DNA of 64,000 nt from Siphonodentalium dalli (GCA_032622095.1 CP136063.1:93041980-93105979), one strand, 5' to 3'. Shown: positions 22,872 to 36,190, numbered from the stretch's first letter. Notes: a model not told the origin generated them from the letters alone. Program-made: numbers and translations.

Positions 22872-22995
22872 CAAAAGTCGTTCATTAATTGCTCTATGGG
22901 TAAGATCAACTCCGAGAAATTACGGGTTTGGAGACCATGTCGTAATGGGACACAAAGCATCCACGTATATATGGACATCTCTTAAGAACGGTGAG
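22872..22995 (+). CDS. Weak candidate exon (unidentified)
   Basis: An open stretch begins after a T-rich tract ending ATACAG and ends at a strong donor GAG|GTAAGT (22996). It would encode 41 residues including STPRNYGFGDHVVMGHKAST. The start phase (2) and end phase (0) do not match the candidate exon at 18428, and no homologue is recognised. The evidence is splice-site quality only. Confidence 0.2.
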
Positions 22996-23593
22996 GTAAG
23001 TGGGGGCAGTGGATCGTGGTACAAGCCCCTGTGATATGTTTGTATCGCAAGTTTGGAGTTTGGGCTGTCAGCCCTCTACTACAACCCACTTTTGGATGCT
23101 GTAATTCCGCTGAAGAGTGTTTGTAGGGTTTGTGAGTTTGTAAGTAGATTATTATCTTCCCATGTACAGTAGGTGTTTGCCTATTTTGCATGGGGTGCCA
23201 CTGCAACAGGAAGCAAAGCCCCCCCCCCATTCCGAACCTGGACCGGCGATGAAGACTTACCTTGTTTTCTTTCATGGGTTTTGAGAGTTGATATATATAT
23301 TATTTTGAGTTATGAATAGTTGTAATTTAGTATCATATTTTGTGCTTGCATGGACTCCAGTTGCCTTATAGTCTGTTGTATTCCGGGCTTGTACTACGAG
23401 TTCAACGCTTGGAAGAGGGTGCAATGCCAGCCGGTTGACTTAAGGTCGGTCGGGGCTCATCAACTCTTGATGGTGCAATGCCCGCCTTTCACTCCTGTGT
23501 GAGTGTCAGAACCCGTTGACCTGGTTGTGTTTTACGATAACTTTGTATAGCCAATGTGTGAACTTTCTATGCGAGTTATTCTCAGGAAAAATC

Positions 23594-23805
23594 TGTGAGT
23601 ATCGAATTCAGCCTAGCGGCCCGACTAGGCATATAGAAGTAGGCCTTTAAGAGGCACCCACTTCAGTTACCTTCGGTCCGTGTGGCTGCAACAGTTCAGC
23701 CAGGTTTGCGAAAGGACAGGGCCGCTACTGTGTGGCTCACATGATAAGAACGGATATTTTTAATGTGTATTATTCTTCCTGAAGTAGTTGTGCAATAGCG
23801 ATTTT
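23594..23805 (+). repeat. Diverged relative of SINE-like repeat S1
   Basis: Shares GTGAGTATCGAATTCAGCCT at the start and TTGTGCAATAGC at the end, with a different middle. Confidence 0.45.
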
Positions 23806-24049
23806 CTGATAAAGCACCGACAATACAAGCACACAATAGAAGGATTCGATCTCGACGGAAATAGGCGGAATTAGGCGAGTATTTCCGACTAAATAAAAGA
23901 AATAGAGATAAAAGAGAAACAACTCTATCACACGTTATAGCCATGCAGTAACAATTTTTTTTGCACGACAGTGTTTGGCTCAGTTTTTCCACTGTTTACC
24001 GAAGATTGTGTAGTCAATAGACACAAGTCTATGTGACATTACATGTATT

Positions 24050-24766
24050 CAGGGACGTAACGACAGAGGGTGTGTGGGTGTGTCGCACCCCCCCCCCCCC
24101 AATGAGGACCATAATTTTCAATAGTTGGACTCAAGTTTATTTAAATTTGTCCTGCAAGGTAGCAATGTAATGTCAATATTATAAGTTAATACACAGTCAT
24201 TTGAGTAAAAAATTCCAGTAATGCTCATTATCTGAACACATATATGAAATTGAAAGCAAAGCATTTCATCCAAGCTCAGGCTGGTATGTTTTACCAACCA
24301 TTGCTTCATGGTCATTGGTCTATTTGCAATGTCAAACATCCATATCTTTCTGATGACAGCTTTAATAATATAAAAATCATTCAGCATGCATACTTGTTAC
24401 CATTGTGTGAGTTATAACTTTTGACTCCTTTGAATTTGAATACATGTATTTAAACTCGTATTCGTTCCTCAACCATATTCTGATTAATACCATTTACAAT
24501 GTACTGCATGCAAAGTGTACTCAGTGCATAAAACATGGATCAATGCTATGTCATTCCTGTTACTAGCGTCTTTATTTACACAGTTCATACTCCTAAACAG
24601 AGCATATAGAAACACAAATTATTAAGCCATTAAGCCAATATTGGAATTTTGCAATACTCAAAACCAAATCCGACATAGTTGGAAATTTTATTAGACCAAA
24701 TCCTATATAGTTGGAATTGTTATGATATCACCCCCTGCTGCATGGAACCCCATAGCAACGTCCCTG
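24050..24766. mobile_element. hAT-like non-autonomous element (family M3), 717 bp
   Basis: Starts CAGGGACGTAACGACAG and ends AACGTCCCTG. It is flanked by a perfect 8-bp direct repeat CATGTATT (24042-24049 and 24767-24774). CAGGG-type termini with 8-bp target duplications are standard for hAT transposons. No transposase frame is present. Relatives are at 36318-36756 and 40002-40966. Confidence 0.85.
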
Positions 24767-24774
24767 CATGTATT

Positions 24775-25540
24775 TGGCCATTTGCAGATCGTTTACAAGT
24801 AACTTATATACTTATATACTTGTCTTCACTCCTGAGTAATGTTATTCCACTGCTCTGCCGCTAGAAATAATTATGTGCACTGCAACCCAAGAACAGAATA
24901 TCTCAGTGTGTGTGGTTGTGCACATGGTCATTCTATTGGCGTCATTGTAAATTCTGTTACTGTGTTATGTTAATTACATTGAACACCATTTTCGCCCTAC
25001 AGTAGTTCCTGGTACAACACAGTGATATTGATACCAGATCTCTATTCGGGGAGGAGTGTCTAACACAAATTTTCCTCTTTATTGATTTTATGTCAGATTT
25101 GTAACTTTGGAACTGTTCCATTAACACACCGTATTGCCTTCATATGTTGGCATGATGTGCCAGGCAACTTATGAATTGAGCATCCGTGTAACGAAAAAAA
25201 ATAAATATTTATTATATGCTAAGATATCAAATATTAGTATTTTTGCAACAGATAAAAATGAATTTCCACTCGTGGCAGAGCCACTCGTGGAAATTCATTT
25301 CTTTAGTCATCACTCATGAGATAATTCCCATATCCAACCAAAAATTGTAGATATCATCTATATAGCATTGTGGATAATTATCCAAATTGAGCCTTTAAAG
25401 TACTGGCTTTTTGTTTGCGTAAGACAAGACATGCTTGTGGGTGTCCTACACAGCTAGTTCACTAAGACTCTGATAGTAACCAGTTTTACAATCGTTTACC
25501 TAACTATTCTTGTTGAATTTAAGAAATGAATGTATAATGT
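24775..25540. other. Unassigned intergenic DNA with one small hairpin
   Basis: No gene is seen. 25256-25300 forms an imperfect hairpin (AAATGAATTTCCAC against GTGGAAATTCATTT around CAGAG). Confidence 0.45.
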
Positions 25541-25544
25541 GTGT

Positions 25545-25683
25545 GTTTGTGTGTTGTGTGTTATTGTGTGATATAGCGCTGTGGCATTTGGGGCATATTG
25601 TGTGAACCGCGAAGCGGTTCATGCTAAATGTGCCCCAACGCCCAGCGCCGTATCCCACAATATGATCAAATATAACACACCCA
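25545..25683. repeat. Imperfect fold-back, ~140 bp
   Basis: GTGTGTTATTGTGTGATAT pairs with the far end ATCAAATATAACACACCC. Inner arms GCGCTGTGGCATTTGGGGCA and TGCCCCAACGCCCAGCGC pair around GAACCGCGAAGCGGTTC. It is likely a small MITE. Confidence 0.55.
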
Positions 25684-25929
25684 CTACATTCACCCATGAT
25701 TGTAATTATAGAATCTTTTTCATTACTGTTATTTATACTGCCCACGCAGCACAATACGTCAGCCCAATATATATACAAATACAATATGTGAGATGTGAGA
25801 TGTGTGACATATTATAAACAATTTATGAATATTTATAGATATGCGCAATCTTGGAGTTGGAAAATTATGAATAATTTTAAAGATATAGTGCAATTCGTGT
25901 GAAATTTCCCGATAAAGTTACATATACAT

Positions 25930-26480
25930 TTTAAGTTGATAATAAACGCTCTGTATTGCAAATTATTACTGCCCCTTTAAGTCATTAGGGTCAATAACAT
26001 ATATCTATCCCGTGACAGTCCCGTGTCAGTTTACTTTTGTGCACCAATTTCCCTATATATCGTCTGGGCTGATAATAAACGCTCTTTATTGGTAATATTA
26101 TTTAGTAGTCCCCATTTAAGTCGTCTGAGATAAAATGCGCCTATCCCATGACTATCCCATGACAATCCCCTGGTGAGGTTACCCATTTATACCAATGTTC
26201 CTCCTTATCGTCTGAGCTGATAAGGAACGCTCTTTATGTAAAAAAAAATCAGCTCCGATGATCCAACCGTTTGGTCGCCTCTAGCCAATATATATAATTA
26301 TTATTATTAGTGCCCTTTCACCTGAGGTGATCGAATGTGACCTAATTAATGACGCTCCCCGAGTCGTATTACAAATTTTCAGCTCCGATGGTCCAGCCGT
26401 TTGGCCGCCTGTAAGCGGACAAAACAAACAAACAAAATTTAGCTTTATTAGTATATATATATACATATTAGTTTTATGTT
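25930..26480 (+). repeat. Tandem ~140-bp repeats with GCTGATAATAAACGCTC
   Basis: Three degenerate units are marked by CTGATAATAAACGCTCTTTA (about 25938, 26070, 26217) and ATCCCATGACTATCCC. Two copies of GCTCCGATGRTCCARCCGTT then follow. The tail AAACAAACAAACAAAATTTA resembles family A tails. Confidence 0.5.
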
Positions 26481-27618
26481 CAACGCATATTTATATTAAA
26501 ATAAGATAAATAAACAGAACAAACAAAAAACATGTTCATGTCATAATTTTAAGTTCATGCATAAACCCTTAGTACTTTTGGCAATAATAAGATTTTTAAT
26601 TTTCTAGGCGTTTGATGATCGAAGCTCGCGCTTAATTGTAAACAACTGGATCTGATTGCACGGTGTGGTGGATTAAAACTTAAAAGGAACTCCACTATCC
26701 CAAATTGATTAGATTGCGAAATCCAAGACAAGGTTGTGATTCGACACGAAGCTCCGGAGATCGTCGAAAAAAAATGTCGAGCAATTTTATTTTCACCTTT
26801 GAATAACGATTTCTGATATATTTGTTTTTTTTAAGAAAGTAATTACTAGCTCTCGGTTACAATTGAAGGGACGTCAAAGTGAGTTGACATGTGAAATAAC
26901 TCAAAGTCTGTGAAATAACTATCATTAACAAAAACTGGTCCATAAACAAATAGAATGACTTTGTTCTTATTTTCCTTATTAATTAACTCTCCAATAATGA
27001 GATTTCTCATGTTAAAACCATTTTTATGTAAACAGTGGACTTACTGATTAAAGTCCAATGATTGTAATAATATACCAAAGTTTAATCAAAACATGACTGT
27101 AAACACGTATAAACATTGGACAAGGTTAAATATTGGAATATTTTCTGAAAACCATATTGAGACTAATATATTTTAACTTATTACACGATTAGCGATTTTT
27201 GTGGACAAATATTTTAAAAGTTTTATATACAAAACAATGATTTCAACACGCGAAAATCCATTATCAGAGAACCATCAATAATGAATATGAAAAAAAGTTG
27301 ATCTATTTCTCCATGTTCTTCTTAGAAGTGACGTTTTACAGACGTTTATATTTTTGCACATTTACCCACTGCGAGTGTTTTGAGTCACTTTAATCATTAT
27401 ATCAACACGGTTCATGATTTATTATTACCTCCATTCTGGAGACATAGTATATACAGAAAATACATATAATATTTGTACATATGTGAATAGTTGATGATAA
27501 TATACAGTTTATATGCGCAGTTGCACACTGGTGTTCGGTTAGTGCTATTCGCACCATAAGTGGCACATATGGATCAAATCAACGTACGTTTCCTGATGCT
27601 TCATGCACAGGCAGTGTG
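26481..27618. other. Unassigned AT-rich intergenic DNA
   Basis: No gene, RNA or repeat recognised. Confidence 0.45.
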
Positions 27619-28317
27619 TTAGCGGACACGGAGTCCCTTCATCGCGCAACATGAATGCAACAGGAAAACAGATGCATCAATTCGTAAGTTCCCAAAACTA
27701 TTTATCGCATCCAAACGGTCGTAGCTTCTCGTGCTTCCAAGTAGCATAGCAACTACGCTTTTTTGTAGGATGGTTTGCAGGGACGCATATGCACGGATCC
27801 CTAATGCGTCGATAACCCTTTCGAGTGGTGTCTGGTGGCAGCGTGGGAGATGAATGATGTTTGCAATGAATAGCAGTTTCCTGGTGTGGAGTTCCTTCTC
27901 GATTGGAAGAAGTCCCACACAACTGAGCGCAACGTTGGTACTGGTTCTAACGGGGAAAGTTTGGCAGTGCTTTACACAAGAGCGTAACCCTTTTTCCAGT
28001 GTTTGAAGAGCTGAAGTGTTTCCCAGTGGAAACAACTCACCGCCATATAGTGCTCTGGGAAGAACCACATATTTAATCAGTCTTGACTTGGTTAACTGTT
28101 GGTGTGCACGATTTAAGTGTCTCTTTGTCAACTATAAGGAGAAGTAAGTGCGGCGTAACTTGTCTGACATTTTATCAGCTCGCTTTGTGGCGGTTGAAGA
28201 TTTTGTCTGCAGAATCCCAAGATGAGTACATTCCTTGGTCTCCGTTATTATAGTCCCACTAAGGCTCCATGATCTAGGATCGGAATAACGTTGACTAACA
28301 GCCTCATTAAATACCAC
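27619..28317 (-). pseudogene. Non-LTR retrotransposon reverse transcriptase, 3' fragment
   Basis: The minus-strand frame encodes the thumb and downstream part of a LINE-type reverse transcriptase. The segments VFNEAVSQ, ECTHLGI, LIKYVVLPRALYGGEL and GLLPIEKELHTRKLLFIANI match the layout of metazoan non-LTR polymerases after the catalytic palm. The catalytic YADD region, fingers and endonuclease are absent, so it is 5'-truncated, as is common for LINE copies. One in-frame TAG (28132-28134) splits it, and a further stop follows GLRVR near 27619. The clade cannot be fixed. It is clearly dead. Confidence 0.8.
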
Positions 28318-29424
28318 AGACTAGCTATCACATATATCTTATTAAATTCAATTTATTGGTATTCTGATCATCAAAATAGAAAAAAACAGAAACATAATTA
28401 TTGCAGATATCGATGCGTTTTATATATATATTTTTGCATGGATGCACATTTGGATATAGTATATTTGTGTATAGCAATAGTGTCTTGATCTGTATATATA
28501 ATTATATGTATATTTATATCTGATAAATATATAGGGTTATTGTTATTGAGTTCGCGTTATTGGTTACGTGTTCGGTCAATGGATATGGATTTTGAATGGT
28601 TTAAGTGATTAAGCCTCAAGAGGAATCAGATTGTAGTACTTGGAGCGCTTATCAAATAAGCGCATCTATAGCTATAAACTATGATATTGGTGTTGGGGTC
28701 CTTCTTTATAAAGTTTTTGTACACGTGTAAGCATTAAGTATATTATATCGGTATGTTTTGAAGGGGGTTTATACTTGTTTGTCCGAAAATGTAGCCTCAA
28801 GAGTTCCGAATTATATCGATGACCTTTTTTATAAAAACTGAGAGATTCTTGGTAATTGTTCTGTTTTGGTTAGTCGCTTACTATTCCTCCAACGCCTTTG
28901 GCTAAATGGAATTTTCGTTAATATGGTTGAAGATATCCTCTTCGGTCAAAGCATCCTATCCAATACTCTAAATGATAAATTGTTTAGCAGTATGCAAATG
29001 TTCATTGCATCGTCAGGTAGATTCCATTTACGGAAAATCTTCAAAATCCCCAAAACAAAAGCCTATATCTTCATATATTCGCCCATATTGATATCAAACA
29101 TTTCGGCCAGTTCGACATAGGACCTACATCCCCTCCCTGATATCTGCACACTCACTTTAAACCCCACCCTCAATCTCCACTCCCCTTTTTAGGTACTACA
29201 TTCCAACTAAGCTAACTTTGAGTCCAATCATAATTCAATATATAAGTATTATTATGCCTTTCAATATTGTTAAGGGAGAGGAACAATACTCTAAGTTGAA
29301 TAACTTGTGCTCCCATCCCTTTTGATTAACTCATATCATTTTTTCAGATTATATTTGTCAATGTATTAAATGTATTATGAAAAGTTGGTTCAAATAAAAT
29401 ATGTTCAAATGAAACAAAAACATA
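28318..29424. other. Unassigned AT-rich intergenic DNA
   Basis: No feature is recognised; the open frame at 28866-29120 lacks splice context and coding character. Confidence 0.4.
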
Positions 29425-29515
29425 TAGGACATGTTTAGATAATAAGTGCATAAATCGTTTGTTGAACTTATCTAAACAATTCTCTCAATATATAGGGCTC
29501 CTTCTGTACTTTTAG
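29425..29515 (-). repeat. Fragment of the GTTCAGATAATAAGTTCA repeat
   Basis: The reverse complement matches about 500-560 of the STOML2 intron, including AGAAGGAGNCCTATATATTG and AAGTTCAACAAACGAT. Confidence 0.6.
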
Positions 29516-29519
29516 TCAT

Positions 29520-30960
29520 CTGTCGTCTGATTTTATCACCTTGCCGTCTCTTCAAATGAATAATATATCATTCCAATGTACACTTTTATAACTGAATGTA
29601 AATTCAGTAAACATAGCTAGGGTTAATAAATAGCAGTGTGGTCCCGGTGAGTTCATTGTTTAAGTTGCAGGTTTTGGTGACCTGAATAGAGGAGATACCC
29701 CCTCGCATAGACTGAACAGTAAACAAGGATAAAGTCTTTTATCAAACTCCATGCAGGGTTTACCTCCCTTGATAACTCGGTAAGACCGCTGCTACCGGCG
29801 ACATTTCACCCAACATTTGGTGGACATCCGCGATATTAAAATATATACTAAGCGAACACAGCAACATGCTGCCCTTGTTAAGCACACAAAATATCGAGAA
29901 AAAATTGTATAAATTTTGGACCTTATGTTTGAAAAGTCCCACTAAAACCGAAGAACTATATTTCGAAACGGTGTGATTCGGTTCTCCGATTATTTTATCA
30001 TCACCAATATATAAACGCACGTGTACGACATTGTCACAACTCGAACGCCAAGTCAAAGCAATAGTTCTAATTTGCTGCAATTTTGACGAGTAGCTTGCGA
30101 AAATCGTCAACAAAACTACCGCTCTGATTTTCCATTTTGTCATTATGTTTTAGTGCGGGAATTGTTCTCAAAGCACATAGAAATTTTGACTTTGGAGCGA
30201 TCGGGTTCGCCATTTTTGCTGGAAAATCCCATGCTAAATATAGAAACACGGACTAGTACCCAGTCGGTTACAGAGTCAGAAAGGAAGCTTGACTGGTGCG
30301 CTCTGGTAGAGATTGGTCTTATATATGAATTATTTGCAAACTATGTAACGCCGTGCATATTTATGTGTATTAAAACGAGTATAAAGAAGCTCAATGTATT
30401 TCACTGAAGAGTAATTTACCTTGGAAATATTTTGTGCTACAATGCATTCAAACAATCATTGTTTGAATGCTTCGTCATTTCACACAAAAGGGTGTAATTA
30501 ACTACGTAAATGGGACTGCTGTGTGTGCCGTCCAAAAAGTTGTGGAGGATTTGTGTAAATTTTAGCTCAAACTACATTTCGAAGTAACGATGGTTTTGTT
30601 GTTTATTTCGAGGAATCATACCGCATCAGATGAATTCAGCCCAAATATATTGACAGGTGTCATTTAAAACATTTGCAGTAGGTTAGCGTTATTACGTATT
30701 TGCGGATGTCGTTTAAAATAAGCAAAATAGACTATTACGATGGAACGGGCCTGTGCATTTGTAAATTGAGACGTTTTTTATTGTATAGCAACATGATAAT
30801 CAATAACAGCGGCCCTTTCTGTCAATTACAGTCGCTATATTTACGCTATTAATTGGGGAACTTTCCAAATTAAACTACGCAATAATGTTGTCACAAACGA
30901 ATACCTGCTGCAAAGTGAGGAAGTTTCCTCACGATTGGTGCGCCACGCATTGACAGGTGT
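29520..30960. other. Unassigned intergenic DNA
   Basis: The minus-strand open frames at 29760-30249 overlap in different phases and include the word TTACCTCCCTTGATAAC, which I associate with bivalve repeats. No coding call is supported. The word TTGACAGGTGTCATT occurs at about 30649 and 30950. Confidence 0.4.
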
Positions 30961-30961
30961 C

Positions 30962-31259
30962 ATTATCGCAATACGATAGGGGACCACCATGTGCGTAACG
31001 TAACTATCACAAGTATAACGTACTCTGATAACAACTTATCGCCAATTTCATGCTTAAGACATTTCAAACATATCATCTTCGGCTTGTTTTATTTTATTTT
31101 GATGGAAAGTAATAATAAATGAGGTGATCAATGTATATAACGACAAATAGAAACAAATTAGCCAATGTCCCGTGAAACCAAGGTCAGGCAAGCTAGGTAC
31201 AAAAATTGGTGATATCTGAGTACGAACGTCGCAGTGTTCCCCTATCGTATTGCGATAAT
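30962..31259. mobile_element. 298-bp element with perfect 22-bp inverted ends
   Basis: The ends are ATTATCGCAATACGATAGGG (plus GA) and its exact reverse complement at 31238-31259. The interior has no coding sense. No direct flanking duplication is evident, so mobility is inferred only from the terminal symmetry. Confidence 0.6.
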
Positions 31260-32379
31260 CGCCAACCGTTTATTCGCCGCGACAACAAACAATTTCTTTA
31301 GCTTTTATGTCTGACAAGGTTTATATCCACATTCCATTGCATTGGACAGTGTGTAAGGAGGTTTTCTATAACTTTCTAAGTGTTTCAAGAAAAACAAACA
31401 CCAATGTGAATGTAGTTTAACCGGCCATAATCGCTGCAGTATAAACCAGGTCAGTCACATCTTGTTGTAGCCTCAATCAATGTAGGTCAACGACAACATT
31501 ACCGCTTTCGCAGATTGCTGCTTCCAAGTTCCACAAGGGTATACGCACTACGTTCATTACTGAACTACTATTATAGTTATATTCAACTATTGTATTTTAA
31601 TTTGACAGTGCTAAATTCATATTTTTCCTGTGTTGAAGGAAACTGGGATCGCAGAGTTAAACTTAAATTTCAGTCTTAGTGAACGTTCAGACGACCACGA
31701 TTCAATCGTAAGTGGAAGGAGTACCGTAGAGATGGGCGGTACTCTGTATTGACCGTGCGGTATCGGTATCAGCATAATACTGATTTACTGTACCGAATCA
31801 AAACTAAAAATATCAAATTTTCGGTACCCAAATTATTCATCAATTTCATGTGTTGTCAACTTGTGTGTCTTTCTATTGAGTAAAGTTTATCAGTAAACAC
31901 TCCCTAATTGCGTAGGATATATGTATAGCATGCTATGTCGTTACCTTTCTATTAATTGATCACCATCGTTATCATGCAATTGCTCAACTTTTAACTGGTG
32001 TAAGCAATTGTTCGCCCGCGAAGATTTACGAACCTAAATATGTGCAAGTGACCAAGTCTATTACACATGGCTTTTGAATAGTTAAAGATAGAGCAGTGGC
32101 CTCATGTGATCACAATAGGGCTGGCTTTCCGATAGTGTTTTGTTGTATTCATCAGGATAGCAATCCTTTAATCAAAAGTCTAAATAAACAAATCTGTTGT
32201 CCTTATTTGAGAAAGTGTTGCTGCTCCTGTGTGTAAAGTTCTGATACCAATTACGATACAACGGGTACTATTTTTTTGTATAATAATAATTCTTTATTGA
32301 GAAATTTGAAGAATCTTTTTGTGTCGGGGGAAAAAACAGTCAGATTTAATGCCAAGTTAATAGTATTTTTCACAAGAAA
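31260..32379. other. Unassigned AT-rich intergenic DNA
   Basis: No gene or repeat is recognised. Confidence 0.4.
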
Positions 32380-32715
32380 TCTAGTCAAAAGTGAACATAA
32401 TAGGCTCGATGAATGCATTTAATCTACATGTATGTGAATAAAGGACTGAGAAGGAAACATGTTTTTAAGAAATAGGGATTTCCAAAAATACATGAAGACA
32501 AACAAAAGACACAAAATCCGGAACTGCTGAACAAGTGACCGGTGCTAGAATTTCCTTTGAAAAAATGTAGACTCGAAGAATACAGTTAATCTATGTGAAT
32601 AAAGAGTAGAGAAGGTAAAATGTTTAAATTTCTAAAAAATACGTAATGACGAATAAAATCCGGAACTGTTGAACCGGTGACTGCTGCTAGAAGTTTCGTT
32701 AGAAAAAAAAACGTT
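32380..32715 (+). repeat. ~168-bp tandem duplication
   Basis: Two diverged copies start near 32404 (CTCGATGAATGCATTTAATC) and 32572 (CTCGAAGAATACAGTTAATC) and share AAAATCCGGAACTG and GCTAGAA words. Confidence 0.65.
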
Positions 32716-33229
32716 CCGGGTCTACGCCTATGTAACGACAGTAATAACTGCATCTCTGAATAATAATGGTATGATTGGTACCTTTTTGTGGAAGGTTGTT
32801 GATCTTTTTAATTGATCTTTGCACCTATATGTTGCTTATAAATGGCGATCGGTAGGCCATGTTGCCAATTTGCTTAGATTAATCGACTGGCGGATTTCTA
32901 GGTCGACTTGTTTAATAATCGAGTCAACGTCGATTATTCAAATAATTGTTTCAACACTAGTCAGCAACCATATATGCCTTGTGTAACAACAGTGAACTAC
33001 TTGAAAAAGATCGATCGAACTTGAGAAGGATTGGTTTTGCAACAAATAGGTGCCGACCCTACCAATATTATTATGGAACAGAGTTGTCAGCGGCTTTTGA
33101 GATAAACTACATGTATGTCACTGTGCATGATCAGTTGAGCTCTTGATCTGCAGGTGTTACACATGTGGTAATCAAAGAGTCATTACATGGAGTAATAACT
33201 GGATCTCTTTATAATGCTATATAGCCATC
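32716..33229. other. Unassigned intergenic DNA
   Basis: No gene or repeat recognised. Confidence 0.4.
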
Positions 33230-35560
33230 AACGTTTTCCGAGTTTTTATGAAAAACATGGCCGCCAATAGCCATCTTGGATTTTACTCTTTCCATGACTT
33301 AATAATTTTGTACACCCTACTTGTCCAATCGTTACTAAACTTCATATGGATCTTCGGGATGGATGACCACAAAATGGGAGTAGTCTAGTTTTTCCGAATT
33401 TCGTTAAAAAACATGCCACTGACAGCTATTTTGGATGTTACTATTTGCATTACTAAACTCTTTAGCACAACCTACAGTCCATTTCACTCATCCGATCATC
33501 ACCAAACTTCACATTTATCTTGATATTGATCTACTAGATGAGAGCTATCAAATGTTTTTTGAATTTCATTGGAAAAAATGGTCGCCAGCGGCCATATTGC
33601 ATTTTACGTTATATGTTATCGCTTCATGTTCTTATCTAGTATTACTTAGAAATTTCAGCTTTCCAGATTCATAATCGCTCCATTGACTGTAACAGATGAA
33701 ATTACCCCCCCCCCTCTTGGGATAGAGTGTCACTGAAACTTTATTTTGTCAGGCTGCCTGTAGTCACTGATTATATGTGGAAATAATCTGTAATAAGATG
33801 TAGCACTGTTTGATTTTATATTTACATGTAGTGCTGTTTTTTATACGAAAATTCCACCCAGATCATCATGTGATCGACCATACATGGAGTGTGAGAACCT
33901 GGTTGAATTAAGAGCGGTTTGATGGATCACTTCTGTCCTCAAGCTAGATTGTACTCATGCCAGTTAATGGCATGTTTCTAATGTGAATGAGAAGATATGC
34001 TTGAGACACTACCACTCTTCAATTCACACCAAGTTCTCAACTGTCATGTCCGATGTTAGAACCCATATCCCTGATATATGGTTTATTTTGTGTTTACTAG
34101 TAATATAGTTATTTTCAGTACTTTTATATACCAGTAGTGTGCATAACAGTGCATATAAATGGCTCCACGTGTACATGTATATTGATTCAGCAGATTCAGT
34201 GGTTTTGTCTATCAGTCAGTCTGTCTGGGTAATTTTGGGCAATTACACACCAATATAATCCTGGGCTAAAACAGGCTTCGATGGCACATTAATAGTAATT
34301 GGTAAATGTACATGGTTAGGTGAAGTGCATATACCCATACACAATATTTTAAAACGATTTTGGAAGTTGCAATGGGTAATGTAATACCACTGGCAGCCAT
34401 TTTAGGATTTTACTCTTTGCATGACTAAATTCATTCGCACAGATCACAGGTCGTACCTTTGGCCAGATCATTATGAAATTTGTCATGGCTCTTGACACGT
34501 AGATGAAAACTAGTAATTTTGGAGTCATTCGGCAAAATAACATGGCCGCCAGTCACCATTTTGCATTTCAATATTCAATCCATTAGCACGGGCCACAGAC
34601 TGGACTGATGATAATAAAATTTGTCATGGATATTAAAATTTACCTGTAAATGGGAGAAAGTCATTTTGGGGTCATTTTACCGTAAAACATTGCATTTTAC
34701 TTTTGCATGACTAATTCCTTGGTCACAAACTACACATCGCTCATCTGATCACCAAACTTCATATGCATCACCAGGGTTACCTCTAGATGGGAAGCATCCA
34801 ATTTGTCCGAATTTCTGTGAAAAACATGGCCGCAGCGGCCATCTTTATTGGACTCTTTGTTTGACTAAATTATTCAGCACACATTACAGGCCGCACCCCT
34901 CATCCGATTATTAACAAACTTCATATGGAACCTCAGGATGACCTTTAGATGGGACCCATCTATTTTTCCCGAAAATTATGGGGAAAACATGGCCGCCAGC
35001 AGTACACCCTGCTAAATTTGAATCGATTGGCGCACCCTGCAGCCAGCATTTATTGGAGATTTTTTTTCATGTGGATATTTTGGGTGACCACTAGATGGGA
35101 GCCATATTTTTTTCTCAAAATTTCCTTGTGAAAATTTCACCGCCAGCGGTCATCTTGAATTTTACTATCTGTATGGCTAAATACTTTGGTTCATCTTACA
35201 GACAACATCCCTTGTCCGATCGTCACTAGATTCCACAATGATTTTCTGGATAACCATGATGAGAGTAATCTAATTTTTCCGAATTTCGTTAAAAAACATG
35301 GCCACAGGCAGCAATTTTGGATTTTACTCTTTGCATGACTGAATTCTTTAGCACACATACAGACCACATCACTCATCCGATAGTCACCAAACTTCATATT
35401 GATCTTCGGGGTGAACTAGATGGGAGATATCAACGAATTTCATTGGAAAACATGGTCGCCAGCAGTCATATTCTATTTTGGTTGTTATATATATATCTTC
35501 GTGCGGATAGCCAGTATTACTTAGGTAGTTCAACTTTCCGCATTCCTGTCATCATTTGAA
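33230..35560 (+). repeat. Degenerate ~152-166-bp tandem array, interrupted once
   Basis: At least nine units carry AAAACATGGCCGCCAGCGGC, TTTTGGATTTTACTCTTTGC, CATCCGATCATCACCAAACT and GACCACTAGATGGGAG. Marker positions 33254, 33409 and 33575, then 34823, 34986, 35138, 35296 and 35448, are spaced 152-166 bases. A block at about 33700-34320 without units interrupts the array and contains an imperfect inverted pair near 33885-33920 and 34010-34050. The open frames here are repeat by-products. Confidence 0.75.
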
Positions 35561-35787
35561 ATATAAAAATTTACCTGATAATCCAATGAAATTTAACAAG
35601 CGTCCATAAATTACATTTACCTATGATCCTATTATTCCTCACTTAACAATCACATGCACCCTTCAAAATTTTGTTTCGTCGTATCTATTTTGAATCACCC
35701 CTATGGTAATATTTATATACATACATGTGTCAAACAATTCTTTGTACAATATATATAGCTTGCAATTTAATGTAGAAATATATAATA

Positions 35788-36190
35788 CTAGCTGATGTAC
35801 CCGACTTCGTCCGGGCTATATAGGGATTTCTTTGTGATCGCCTCCATCTGGGCAGTATATACAGCGTCTGGACAAACTATTGTTCAATCGGTCCAGAAAC
35901 ATCCCTATATGAGCGAGGTCAAGGACATGGTCCCACGTGAAATTGGACCCGTCCATATTGTTCCCGGGATCAAAGTAGTCCTGCACACAAAATTTGAGTC
36001 GGATCGGTCGAGGTCCAGAAACATGCCTATGAGCAAGGTCAATGTCAAGGACACGATCACACGTGAAATACCAAATCGAGTCGGATCGGTCGAACAATTT
36101 TCGAGTCTATAACACATACATACATACATACATACATACATTCATACACACAGACATAAAGACAGATATTCCAAAATGTATAATAGATAG
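35788..36190 (+). repeat. Family A element with (ACAT)n microsatellite
   Basis: Opens ACTAGCTGATGTACCCGACT and has two core units (CGGTCCAGAAACATCCC, GTGAAATTGGACCC). It closes with an ACAT run at about 36112-36150 and AAGACAGATATTCCAAAATG. It is a close match to 14941-15378. Confidence 0.7.

Noticed and set aside
29760-30249. Possible minus-strand gene start
   Set aside because: Two overlapping frames in different phases, no homology, and repeat-like sequence at one end.
35795-36112. 105-residue frame with antisense frames
   Set aside because: Lies wholly in a family A repeat also found at 14941, where the frame is not kept.
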